This document shows, piece by piece, positions 1 to 11,758 of a DNA stretch of 46,347 nt. Every line of letters starts with the position of its first letter. The stretch's first letter is position 1. This DNA is from Geminicoccus sp. (GTDB lineage Bacteria > Pseudomonadota > Alphaproteobacteria > UBA7985): positions 1-46,347 of the forward strand of contig PAHJ01000096.1 of the NCBI GenBank assembly GCA_002705565.1. The letters are read 5' to 3'. The notes below the pieces were generated by a model. That model made no database searches. It was not told where the DNA came from and was given only the letters and a program-made list of their open reading frames with translations. Position numbers and translations under genes: made by a program.

Positions 1-1
1 A

Positions 2-415
2 GACTTTGTTGCCGGACGCGAACTCACCGTTTCCGTGCTTCAAACCAAGGGCGAAAAGCCACGCGCTTTGGCAGTGACTGAGTTGAAACCAAAAACGGCC
101 TTTTATGACTATGAAGCGAAATACAACGCTGAGGCCGAAACTGAGCACGTGGTCAATCCCAGCGATCTGCCGGCCGACGTACACCAGCAGCTGCTAGAAT
201 GGTCAGAGCGCGCGCACTTGGCTCTGGGTTGTCGCGGCGCGAGCAGGGCTGACTATAGATTTGATCCCGACTCTGGTCGAATCGCGATTCTTGAGGTAAA
301 TACACAGCCAGGACTGACACCACTCAGTCTTTTGCCCGAGCAAGCTTTAGCGACGGGAATGGATTTTAAGGCCCTTGTGGCATGGATGGTTGAAAACGCG
401 GAATGCGACGCCTGA
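2..415 (+). CDS. ddl: D-alanine--D-alanine ligase, C-terminal part
   Basis: The gene enters from the left edge in frame 2, so only about the last 137 residues are present. D-Ala-D-Ala ligase joins two D-alanines using ATP in the cytoplasm to make the dipeptide end of the peptidoglycan stem. The fragment begins with FVAGRELTVSVL, matching the ATP-grasp segment with the conserved GRE. It ends with the metal- and phosphate-binding segment ILEVNTQPGLTPLSLLP, in which E and N of the EVN triad are the Mg ligands known in the family. It overlaps the start of ftsQ by 13 nt, so the two are translationally coupled. The downstream ftsQ-ftsA-ftsZ order supports the ddlB identity over an isolated ATP-grasp enzyme. 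Confidence 0.93.
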   Translation, partial: DFVAGRELTVSVLQTKGEKPRALAVTELKPKTAFYDYEAKYNAEAETEHVVNPSDLPADVHQQLLEWSERAHLALGCRGASRADYRFDPDSGRIAILEVNTQPGLTPLSLLPEQALATGMDFKALVAWMVENAECDA

Positions 416-1443
416 TTGGATTTTGGCGGAAAGACGGACACGTCGAAGCCTCGAAAGAGACGCATAAGGTTGCGGGTCACGGCCCCAGCTTCGATAACGA
501 CGTTGAATTCGCAAGTGACAGCAAACGCGACAGAAGGTCTGCTCTGGACCAGCGTCGCCGACGGTTGAACCGTGAGTCCCGTCATCGACGGATCACGGGC
601 TTTTTGCGTGTGGCCGCGCCGCTGCTGCTGGCTGTTTCAGTGACGGCTGCGGCAGCCTGGAGCTGGTACAGTGGCCGCCTGGACATCGCCGGAATCCGTG
701 GCGCGCAGGCTGCACAAATCGCCGGTGCCGCGGTTGGACTGCGGATCGAAGAATTCTCGATTTCCGGTCGCCGCTACACACGCGAGTCTGACATTGTCGC
801 TGCCGTGGGTGCCTACTATGGCGATCCCATCCTCGGCATCGACCCCAACGACGCCAAACTCAGGATCGAGGGCCTACCCTGGGTGAACCGCGCCGAAGTT
901 GAGCGGATTCTGCCCAAAACCATCGCCGTCACCGTGGTCGAGCGGGTTCCCATGGCTATCTGGCAGAGCAATGACTTGCATCAGGTTATCGACACCGAAG
1001 GCAAAGTCATCATCGACCAGTCACCCTCTGACTTTCTCGACTTGCCAGTCGTATCGGGCGAAGGCGCAGCCGTATCGGCCGCCGAATTGGTGTCTGTACT
1101 GAGCATCGTTCCATCTATCCGCCAATATGTCGTCGCAGCTGAGCGACGCGGCGATCGCCGGTGGGACCTGTTTCTGACGCTAGGTATCAAAGTACAATTG
1201 CCCAGCACTGCCACCGACCTCGCCCTGCGCCGATTATCCGACGCTGAAGGACGATTTGGCCTGTTAAGTCGGGATATCGTTAACATCGATCTCCGTGTTG
1301 CCGACCGCATGATCGTGCGAAAGCGAAACGAATCTGATGATAATGGTCGTGATTTGTTCGCGACAGAAACACACGTTTCCACGTTTTTTCAAGATGGTAG
1401 CGAAAATAGCTTAACTCCTGATGTAGATTCGTTTACATTATAA
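403..1443 (+). CDS. ftsQ: Cell division protein FtsQ
   Basis: FtsQ is a bitopic inner-membrane divisome protein that links early cytoplasmic components to FtsB/FtsL. The 346-residue product has the expected plan. A basic cytoplasmic N-terminus (residues 1-65, many Arg) is followed by one membrane helix (about 66-89, rich in A/L/V). A periplasmic POTRA domain follows (about 115-185, starting IEEFSISGRRYT and containing GLPWVNRAEVERILPKT), then the FtsQ beta domain with the VVERVPMAIW segment. The long charged N-terminal extension is common in alphaproteobacteria. The ATG lies inside the end of ddl, giving a 13-nt overlap. Downstream there is a 128-nt gap before ftsA. Confidence 0.94.
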   Translation: MRRLIGFWRKDGHVEASKETHKVAGHGPSFDNDVEFASDSKRDRRSALDQRRRRLNRESRHRRITGFLRVAAPLLLAVSVTAAAAWSWYSGRLDIAGIRGAQAAQIAGAAVGLRIEEFSISGRRYTRESDIVAAVGAYYGDPILGIDPNDAKLRIEGLPWVNRAEVERILPKTIAVTVVERVPMAIWQSNDLHQVIDTEGKVIIDQSPSDFLDLPVVSGEGAAVSAAELVSVLSIVPSIRQYVVAAERRGDRRWDLFLTLGIKVQLPSTATDLALRRLSDAEGRFGLLSRDIVNIDLRVADRMIVRKRNESDDNGRDLFATETHVSTFFQDGSENSLTPDVDSFTL

Positions 1444-1454
1444 GCTCTAAGGGG

Positions 1455-1476
1455 ATGTCTCATATTTTTGAGACAT
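1455..1476 (+). other. Perfect 8-bp stem-loop between ftsQ and ftsA
   Basis: ATGTCTCA (1455-1462) and TGAGACAT (1469-1476) are perfect inverted repeats around a 6-nt loop, starting 12 nt after the ftsQ stop. No T-tract follows, so it is not a typical intrinsic terminator. It could be an mRNA processing or stabilising hairpin, or a protein site. The rest of the 128-nt gap is AT-richer than the genes and probably carries an ftsA promoter that I cannot pin down. Confidence 0.45.
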
Positions 1477-1571
1477 AATTCTGAACTGCTAGCCGCGTTT
1501 TTTCGGGTGGTGGTGATATTAATTTAAGCGCTCGGCAACGGGTGCGTATTTGATGGAATATATTTGAGCCT

Positions 1572-2855
1572 ATGCGAACGTTCCGTTCACATCGCGGCTT
1601 ATACGGGGTCTTAGACGTTGGATCGTCGAAGATTACATGCCTCGTCATAAACGCGACCAACCACCGAAACCCCAAAGTTCTTGGGATTGGTCACCGCGCG
1701 TCCAGAGGGATGCGGGGTGGTGAGGTTGTGGACATGGACGCGGCCAAGGATGCAATTCTGGCGACGGTAACGGACGCCGAAGAAGCCGCCGGGCTGACCA
1801 TCGAAGATATCTTTGTTTGCTACTCAGGCGGTAAACCCCGCAGCCAGCTGGTCGATCTGGAGATCGACGTCAGCGGCCATGCGGTGAACGATACGCACGT
1901 CAATGCGCTGATCAACTACGCGACGCAGCAACTGCCTTTCGAGCAGGAAAGCGTGCGCCCCATGCATCGCTTACACACGCTGCCCGTCGATTACCGCGTT
2001 GACCGCAACCACGGCATCAGCGATCCGCGCGGAATGACCGCCGATCGGCTAGGCTCCCGTCTGCTTGCAGTGTCGGTTTCACGGTCCAGTCTCGACAACA
2101 TTTTTGACGCGATCGACAAATGCCATCTGACCATTCGTGGCGTGATGGTGGGCGGTCTGGCCAGTCACTATGCGGTCATTACCGAAGAAGAGATGCAATT
2201 GGGCGCTTGCCTGGTCGAGATCGGAGCATCGATTTCCACGCTGGTGGTGTTCAACGGTGGCGGTCCCGTTCATCTGGAGACCCTGCCCATCGGTTCAGAT
2301 CACCTCACCAGAGATCTCGCTGCCGCCTTGAATTGCAACATAGCCGCGGCGGAGCGAATTAAGACACTTTACGGTTCCGCCTTGAGCAATCCCTCCGACA
2401 GTGACCGCGAGATCCGCTTGCCACAAAGCGCGTTGAACGGCGGCCTGGTCGGCAGTGACCGTATCACCAAGTCCTTCGTGGTCGGCATCATGCAACCGCG
2501 TCTCGATGAGATGCTGAGCATGCTGAAGAACCGCGTCGAGCACACAAATCTCAGAAAATTTGCTGGCCGCCGGGTGATTTTTACCGGCGGAGGCGCCAAC
2601 CTGACCGGGTTGCGCGACTACGCAACATTGGCGCTGGATCGCCAAATTAGAATAGGACGCCCTCGCGCTATGGCAGGATTACCTGCATCACGCGTTGGGT
2701 TTGAGCTGTCCGCCGCAATGGGCCTGGCGCATTTCAGCGCCACTGCGGGCTCCAAGGCGACGTACAGTTCTATGGGCGCAGCACCGCTGACCCAAAAATC
2801 CTTGCTTCAGTCCATACCGTTGGTGGGTGGACTTTTTTCAAAGAGGGCGGCGTAG
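1572..2855 (+). CDS. ftsA: Cell division protein FtsA
   Basis: FtsA is an actin-like ATPase that anchors FtsZ filaments to the inner membrane and recruits later divisome proteins. The 427-residue product has the actin-family phosphate-1 segment LDVGSSKITCLVI near residues 14-26, a SHS2/1C domain (about 95-175), and the phosphate-2 region CLVEIGASISTLVVFNGG. Near the C-terminus it has the adenosine motif VIFTGGGANLTGL. The last residues (LLQSIPLVGGLFSKRAA) form a short amphipathic basic tail in the place of the membrane-targeting helix. The Shine-Dalgarno is weak. It lies 75 nt upstream of ftsZ, the usual order. Confidence 0.95.
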   Translation: MRTFRSHRGLYGVLDVGSSKITCLVINATNHRNPKVLGIGHRASRGMRGGEVVDMDAAKDAILATVTDAEEAAGLTIEDIFVCYSGGKPRSQLVDLEIDVSGHAVNDTHVNALINYATQQLPFEQESVRPMHRLHTLPVDYRVDRNHGISDPRGMTADRLGSRLLAVSVSRSSLDNIFDAIDKCHLTIRGVMVGGLASHYAVITEEEMQLGACLVEIGASISTLVVFNGGGPVHLETLPIGSDHLTRDLAAALNCNIAAAERIKTLYGSALSNPSDSDREIRLPQSALNGGLVGSDRITKSFVVGIMQPRLDEMLSMLKNRVEHTNLRKFAGRRVIFTGGGANLTGLRDYATLALDRQIRIGRPRAMAGLPASRVGFELSAAMGLAHFSATAGSKATYSSMGAAPLTQKSLLQSIPLVGGLFSKRAA

Positions 2856-2894
2856 AACGACTGTCCTCACAAATAATGAGACCAAAAAGTATAG

Positions 2895-2907
2895 GCGACA
2901 AAGTCGC
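2895..2907 (+). other. Small stem-loop just upstream of the ftsZ ribosome site
   Basis: GCGAC-AAA-GTCGC forms a perfect 5-bp stem with a 3-nt loop, ending a few bases before the AAGG and GGAG ribosome-binding elements of ftsZ. It could modulate ftsZ translation or be a small operator. The sequence alone does not decide. Confidence 0.3.
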
Positions 2908-2930
2908 ATAAGGTACTAATGGAGAATTTT

Positions 2931-5015
2931 ATGTGTGCTCTACAATTGAGCGTTCCGGATCAGAAATCGGTATTTAAGCCGCGCATTCTGGTCCTCGGTG
3001 TTGGTGGCGCCGGCGGGAATGCGGTGAACAATATGATACAGGCAGATCTACAAGGCGTAGAATTTGCCGTTACAAATACAGATGCCCAAGCGCTGGAAAT
3101 GTCCTTGAGCGATCGCCGTGTCCGGCTGGGCACCATGGCGACGCAAGGCCTAGGTGCCGGGGCAAATCCCATGGTCGGTCGCGCCGCAGCAGAAGAATCG
3201 CTGCAAGACGTCCTGGACGAAATTGGTGAAGTCAACATGGTCTTCATCACCGCTGGCATGGGCGGTGGCACAGGCACAGGCGCCGCGCCGCTTATCGCTA
3301 AAGCGCTGAAAGAACGCGGTGTTTTGACCGTGGGCGTCGCAACCAAACCCTTTGGGTTTGAAGGGGTTGTGCGCATGCGCCAGGCAGAAGAAGGCATCGA
3401 CCTTTTCGCCTCCGCGGTCGACACTCTGATTGTCATTCCTAACGAAAACTTATTCCGGGTCGCCAATGAGCGCACGTCTTATGCCGATGCTCTGAAGATG
3501 GCAGATGAAGTCCTCTATGACGGTGTTCGGGCCATTTCTGACCTGATCGTTCGCCCGGGCAACATCAACCTCGACTTTGCCGATGTCCGTGCATTGATGA
3601 CCGTGATGGGTAAATCCATGATGGGGACAGGCGAAGCGGACGGTGAAAACCGGGCCGTTGAAGCCGCCGAACTGGCGATCTCTAACCCCCTGCTGGACGA
3701 TATTAATCTGAGCTCGGCCAAGGGTGTCCTGCTGAACATCTCAGGTGGTCCTGATTTGACCATGTATGAGGTCGATGAGGCCGCCAAGCGGATCACCCGC
3801 GAGGTCATGCATGACAGCAACATCATTACCGGCACATCGATTGATCCAAATCTTGAGGGCACGTTGCGGGTTTCTGTCGTTGCGACGGGCATTGACGAAG
3901 AAGCTTTGGCAAAAACCGGCGTAACCAGCGGTGCTTTTGCCCGTCCTGAACCCAAGGCGGCCAGCCCAGCACCGATCAAGCCGATGGCGCCAAAGCCATT
4001 GACCACGCCAAGCCTCATCAAATCCACAACAACGCCGGTTAACACGCAAACATCCTTCAGCGTGACCGGTGCCGGAGGTGTGGTCCACACCATCCAGGGA
4101 ACGCCGGGGACCATGGAGTTTGCGCGCTCGGTGGCTAATCCACCCAAGCGGACCTCCTCCTCGACATCAAGCGAAACCGCCACGCCTGAGGGCACCATCG
4201 CAGCAGCAGCTGCGGTGCAGAAACCGCGCAACCCGATTGCGCCTCTGCCGGAGTCTCTGCTGACCCCGCCGGCGCGCAATGAAATGATCGATATGCGCGA
4301 GCTTACGCCGTCTCAGACAGCAGCTACGGCGTCTTCCCAGCGCGAAGAGCCTGCTCCGCAAGCGATTCCCGGCTACCGGGAGGCACAGTCTTCGCCAGCG
4401 GCTATCGAGGCGCGTGAAAACAAGCTCTTACGGGCTCAGCACGAAGTCGCTCAACGTCCTGCGTCTGCCTTTGACGCGCCGCAGCACCAGCCGCAATATC
4501 AGCCACAGTTGGCGGATCCGGCACCGGTGATTCCGGCGCCGGCACCGCAGAGCTACGAGCAGCCAGCTCCTATGCCCCGTCGTGAGCCGGAGCCGCGCAC
4601 CTTGTTTGAGCCTCTGGTTGAACCCAAGGGTCCAGCATCCTTTGATACATCAGACGATCATCACGACTTGTTTGATGATACGGAAGGCCACCAGCGGCCA
4701 AACGGTCCTTTGGGCCGCTTGCTCGATTTGGCTCGCGGCGGCTTCTCGCACCGTCCTAGCGCGGATGATGTCCATGAAGCCGAACAGCGTCAAAGCATGC
4801 ACGAAAGTGGCTTTGATCGCCTTGGCTCCACGCCACCTTCTGCGGAGCAGCAATCCCGCCGTGACGGATCCAGCGCGGCCAGTCGTGGCCTGAACACTGG
4901 AGCACAGCGCCCAGCGCTCACCAGCATCTCAACGACCCCCATGGATGGTCCTGAAATGGATCTCGATGAGTCCGAGATGAACATCCCGGCGTTTCTGCGC
5001 CGACAGATGAATTAG
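2931..5015 (+). CDS. ftsZ: Cell division protein FtsZ with long C-terminal linker
   Basis: FtsZ is the tubulin-like GTPase that polymerises into the cytokinetic ring. The GTPase core shows [13 protein letters not shown], the tubulin signature [12 protein letters not shown], and the T7 synergy loop [11 protein letters not shown]. The extreme C-terminus has the conserved partner-binding peptide ending [11 protein letters not shown]. Between them lies an unusually long, Pro/Gln/Ala-rich, probably disordered linker of about 340 residues, long even for alphaproteobacteria. Two in-frame ATGs compete, at 2919 and 2931. I chose 2931 because GGAG sits 6 nt upstream and the N-terminus then fits the family length. 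The 2919 start (4 residues longer) has AAGG at 5 nt and cannot be excluded. A strong terminator follows at 5072. Confidence 0.97.
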   Translation: MCALQLSVPDQKSVFKPRILVLGVGGAGGNAVNNMIQADLQGVEFAVTNTDAQALEMSLSDRRVRLGTMATQGLGAGANPMVGRAAAEESLQDVLDEIGEVNMVFITAGMGGGTGTGAAPLIAKALKERGVLTVGVATKPFGFEGVVRMRQAEEGIDLFASAVDTLIVIPNENLFRVANERTSYADALKMADEVLYDGVRAISDLIVRPGNINLDFADVRALMTVMGKSMMGTGEADGENRAVEAAELAISNPLLDDINLSSAKGVLLNISGGPDLTMYEVDEAAKRITREVMHDSNIITGTSIDPNLEGTLRVSVVATGIDEEALAKTGVTSGAFARPEPKAASPAPIKPMAPKPLTTPSLIKSTTTPVNTQTSFSVTGAGGVVHTIQGTPGTMEFARSVANPPKRTSSSTSSETATPEGTIAAAAAVQKPRNPIAPLPESLLTPPARNEMIDMRELTPSQTAATASSQREEPAPQAIPGYREAQSSPAAIEARENKLLRAQHEVAQRPASAFDAPQHQPQYQPQLADPAPVIPAPAPQSYEQPAPMPRREPEPRTLFEPLVEPKGPASFDTSDDHHDLFDDTEGHQRPNGPLGRLLDLARGGFSHRPSADDVHEAEQRQSMHESGFDRLGSTPPSAEQQSRRDGSSAASRGLNTGAQRPALTSISTTPMDGPEMDLDESEMNIPAFLRRQMN

Positions 5016-5071
5016 AGGGCGACACACCCGCTAAATCATATTTCCACCGACTTACCACCAACATTCTCCAT

Positions 5072-5110
5072 AGGGCGGGGTGCTACAGCACTTCCGCCCT
5101 TTCCTTTTTG
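5072..5110 (+). terminator. Intrinsic terminator after ftsZ
   Basis: AGGGCGG (5072-5078) pairs with CCGCCCT (5094-5100). An inner GTGC/GCAC stem closes on a tetraloop, and the hairpin is followed directly by TTCCTTTTTG. It lies between the ftsZ stop and the lpxC start and shows that the longer lpxC frame beginning at 5080 is not the real start. Confidence 0.85.
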
Positions 5111-5157
5111 TTTGGGGTGGCGCAAACGATTTTGGAATCATTGGAACGGACGAGTCT

Positions 5158-6072
5158 GTGACGTATCAGAAGACCCTCGCACGCCCTGTGCGAATGGCAG
5201 GCCAAACATTGCATGCAGGGGTTCCGGTATCCTGCACGATCTCACCCGCACCCGTCGGACATGGGCTTGTATTCCGGCGACTGGACGCGTTGCCTGAAGT
5301 TTCTGACGTTCAGGTCAGTCACGAAAATATCGTGATAGCCCCGCTCTGCTCGCGGATCGCCAATGAGGGTGGAACTAGTGTTTCAACGCTCGAACACCTG
5401 ATGGCTGCGTTTCGTGTCTTTGGGGTGACCAATGCTCTCATTACACTCGATGGCCCCGAAGTCCCGATTCTGGACGGTTCCAGCCAACCGTGGGTCAGCG
5501 CACTGCAACAGGCCACGATTGTCGAACAAACTATGGCGGCTCCCGTGATCCGATTAACGCAGACGATCAGCGTTAGCCACGAAGATAGCCATGCTCTTCT
5601 GACCCCGCTAGAGCCCGGGGAAGAGCTCGGCACGTTTTCAGCCCATATTGACTTTGATGCACCCAGCATCGGCACGCAGTCCTATACTGGGACACCCGAC
5701 CTGGAAGAGTTTGAGCGCGAATTGGCCTCTTCTCGCAGTTTCGTCCTGGCACAGCACCTGCCGGAACTTCAGTCTAAGGGTCTGATCCGTGGTGGATCGC
5801 TGGCCAATGCCGTGGTCTTTGACACCCATGGGGTACGTAACCCAGAGGGTCTGCGGTTTGACAACGAGCCAGTCCGCCACAAGATCCTCGATGCGATTGG
5901 CGACATGTATTTGAGCGGCGTTTCGATCCTGGCGCACTACCACGGTACCAAGGCCGGTCATTCGCTGCATGCTGCTTTGCTACGCTGCTTATTTGCCGAC
6001 AATACGGCCTGGCACTGGCAGGATGAAGAAGCCAGTACCAAAGTAGTGGCCTTTCGGGCTTCGCAGCGGTAA
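5158..6072 (+). CDS. lpxC: UDP-3-O-acyl-N-acetylglucosamine deacetylase LpxC
   Basis: LpxC is the zinc amidase that commits UDP-acyl-GlcNAc to lipid A synthesis in the cytoplasm. The GTG at 5158 gives about 304 residues, matching the usual family length of about 305. The open frame continues upstream to 5080, but that would begin inside the ftsZ terminator. The start used has GGACGAG just upstream. Visible motifs are the QTLHAG substrate segment near the N-terminus, the zinc/catalytic TLEHLMAA (E79, H80), RHKILDAIGD (zinc His and Asp, about residue 240), and HYHGTKAGHSLH with the catalytic His of KAGHS. Position after ftsZ is the classic proteobacterial arrangement. Confidence 0.95.
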   Translation: MTYQKTLARPVRMAGQTLHAGVPVSCTISPAPVGHGLVFRRLDALPEVSDVQVSHENIVIAPLCSRIANEGGTSVSTLEHLMAAFRVFGVTNALITLDGPEVPILDGSSQPWVSALQQATIVEQTMAAPVIRLTQTISVSHEDSHALLTPLEPGEELGTFSAHIDFDAPSIGTQSYTGTPDLEEFERELASSRSFVLAQHLPELQSKGLIRGGSLANAVVFDTHGVRNPEGLRFDNEPVRHKILDAIGDMYLSGVSILAHYHGTKAGHSLHAALLRCLFADNTAWHWQDEEASTKVVAFRASQR

Positions 6073-6110
6073 AACGGCTGCAAAATTATGCGTATCAGGG
6101 CTGCGACCCC

Positions 6111-6965
6111 ATGCAGCCCCCCAAAGAGGATGGTTTCTGGACCGTGCGAGCGTTTTTACCCGTGCTAACAGCCTGTGTGGCCGCCGTGCTTTTGACCGCG
6201 TGCGAAGACCGGGAAGAGCGCATCGAACGCTTGCAGATTGACGCCGACACCATCGAAGAACTGTCCTTGGAGGCACAGCGTTCAGCGAATGACGGGCGGA
6301 TGGCCGAAGCTGCACGCTTGCTTGATGAAATCGATCGCCAGTTCCCGACCTCTCCGGAGGCCCCGCGCGCCTTGGTGCTGGCTGGCCGCTACTATTTTGA
6401 GGGTCAGGAATACGAGCTGGCGACCGCAATCCTCAGCCGCTTTATCCGCGACCATGGTGGACACCCTGACATCGCCTACGCCTATTATCTTCGCGGGGTT
6501 TCGTCCTACCGCTCGGTTTCAGACGTGGACAAGGACGAAGGTGACACGGCAAACGCAGAGAACCACCTGCTCGCCGTGATTACGCAGTTTTCCGGTACAG
6601 ACTACGCACTCGACGCCGGCGTAAAACTCAACGCCATCAAGAACCAGCGGGCCGCCAAAGAGCTGGTAACAGGCAAATTCTACCATCACCGGCGCGAATA
6701 TATGGCGGCGCTCAATCGCTACCAGAACATCGTCAGTGACTACCAAGATTCGACCTACGTCGAAGAAGCACTATACCGGATTATCGAGGTTTATCGAACG
6801 CTCGGGCTGAACTCTGAGGCAAAAAATACGGCTGTGCTGCTTGGCCACAACTTCCCAGACAGCCAGTGGTATTATAAAGCTTATGAGATTGTTGAAGGCC
6901 CCTTGCCCGACCATATCGAAGGAAGTGGTGGGAGTTTTTGGGGTAACCTGAACCCCTTCGGCTAG
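6111..6965 (+). CDS. bamD: Outer-membrane assembly lipoprotein BamD (ComL)
   Basis: BamD is the essential lipoprotein of the BAM complex, which folds beta-barrel proteins into the outer membrane. The 284-residue product has a signal peptide with lipobox LLTAC (acylated Cys about residue 31). Tetratricopeptide-like helices follow, including ARLLDEIDRQFPTSPEAPRA, the typical first TPR of the family. Later repeats cover the YALDAGVKLNAIKNQ and YQDSTYVEEALYRIIEVY segments. The ATG at 6111 has only a weak ribosome site, and an in-frame GTG at 6144 would give a signal peptide of more normal length. It lies 38 nt after lpxC and 48 nt before recN, the usual alphaproteobacterial order. Confidence 0.93.
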   Translation: MQPPKEDGFWTVRAFLPVLTACVAAVLLTACEDREERIERLQIDADTIEELSLEAQRSANDGRMAEAARLLDEIDRQFPTSPEAPRALVLAGRYYFEGQEYELATAILSRFIRDHGGHPDIAYAYYLRGVSSYRSVSDVDKDEGDTANAENHLLAVITQFSGTDYALDAGVKLNAIKNQRAAKELVTGKFYHHRREYMAALNRYQNIVSDYQDSTYVEEALYRIIEVYRTLGLNSEAKNTAVLLGHNFPDSQWYYKAYEIVEGPLPDHIEGSGGSFWGNLNPFG

Positions 6966-7013
6966 CACCCTCACCGCGTTCTTCCCGGTGTGGACCACAA
7001 AGAGGCGCCGCCC

Positions 7014-10768
<3,755 letters not shown>

Positions 10769-10775
10769 GCGTCTA

Positions 10776-11747
10776 TCAGTTGAAATCGATGGACTTTGAC
10801 CAGTCCTGACACCGCCGATTCAACTGTCGCGGCGCAGACGATCGCTGATTTCGCAACAACAGGATGGACCAGGGCCCCCGGCGAATAACCTTCACTCCGA
10901 TGAAGCCATGGGCCTGAAACGTCCGCGAAACACGCTGTTCCTGATCGCGCAGCAACCCGGCCAGAACCACCAGACCTTCCGGCTTCGTGACGGCGGCAAT
11001 GCTTGGCGCGAGGTTGATCAAGTGGCCCGAAAGAATGTTCGCCAAAACCACGTCATAGCGCGCGCGGGCGCGCACTTCACGATGGGCAATACCGGCCGCA
11101 AGGACAAACCGCGTGTAGTTACCTACCCGGTTCAGGTGCGCATTGACGTCGGCGACGCGCACAGCCTGCGGGTCGATATCTGAACCCAGCAGAGGCTGCT
11201 TGGTCGCCTTGCACCACGCCAAACCCAGCACCCCCGACCCTGTTCCCATATCGAGAATGTTAAGACGACGGCGCCCCTTTGTGCGGATGATCTCAGAGAC
11301 CATTTCCAGACACCCATGCGTGGTTTCGTGATGCCCCGTGCCAAAGGCGTTCTGAGCGTCGATCACCAATTCAAAACTGCCCGCCGGCGCGGAGGTATGA
11401 TCGTGGCTGCCGCGCAGGAAAAAGCGGCCTGCGTGGATGGCGGTCAGCAGCGACTGGCTCTCCGCGACCCAGTCGATATCGGGCAGAGTCTGAATCTGAA
11501 ACGGCGTGCCGTCCATACCCGTGATCTGATCGCCCAGCGTGACTAAGGGCTGAACATCCTCGGCATCAGGTCGCAGATCGAGGTAGGCGAGCACGTCCAG
11601 ATCATCGCTGTCGCGAAGATCAACCCCCGTGTCGATTAACGGTGCACGCCGGCCAACAACAGCACCCGGCAAACCACTGAGCAGCGCCTCATAGGTTTCA
11701 GCATGCGCCCGTGGGACAGAAACGGACACAAGGTAGGTTTCGGGCAT
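10776..11747 (-). CDS. prmA: Ribosomal protein L11 methyltransferase
   Basis: PrmA trimethylates lysines and the N-terminus of ribosomal protein L11 with S-adenosylmethionine. The 323-residue product has a small N-terminal substrate-recognition domain and a linker with the signature DAQNAFGTGHHETT (about 130-143). The class I methyltransferase core has motif I ILDMGTGSGVLG (about 164-175) and the VLANILSGHLINLAP catalytic loop. The C-terminus extends about 20 polar residues past the usual GPWSILLL end, which is slightly unusual. It begins 11 nt after the uvrD stop on the same strand, so the two likely share a transcript. Confidence 0.93.
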   Translation of the reverse strand: MPETYLVSVSVPRAHAETYEALLSGLPGAVVGRRAPLIDTGVDLRDSDDLDVLAYLDLRPDAEDVQPLVTLGDQITGMDGTPFQIQTLPDIDWVAESQSLLTAIHAGRFFLRGSHDHTSAPAGSFELVIDAQNAFGTGHHETTHGCLEMVSEIIRTKGRRRLNILDMGTGSGVLGLAWCKATKQPLLGSDIDPQAVRVADVNAHLNRVGNYTRFVLAAGIAHREVRARARYDVVLANILSGHLINLAPSIAAVTKPEGLVVLAGLLRDQEQRVSRTFQAHGFIGVKVIRRGPWSILLLRNQRSSAPRQLNRRCQDWSKSIDFN

Positions 11748-11758
11748 GGAGGAGGGTC

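Noticed and set aside
1519-1527. TTAA-T-TTAA pair upstream of ftsA as a CtrA site
   Set aside because: CtrA sites need TTAA-N7-TTAA; here the spacing is one base, so there is no support.
5080-5157. Upstream extension of lpxC
   Set aside because: It begins inside the ftsZ terminator hairpin and adds residues absent from the family.
10769-10775. Terminator between convergent ligA and prmA
   Set aside because: The gap is only 7 nt and I see no hairpin with a T-tract; the transcripts probably overlap.
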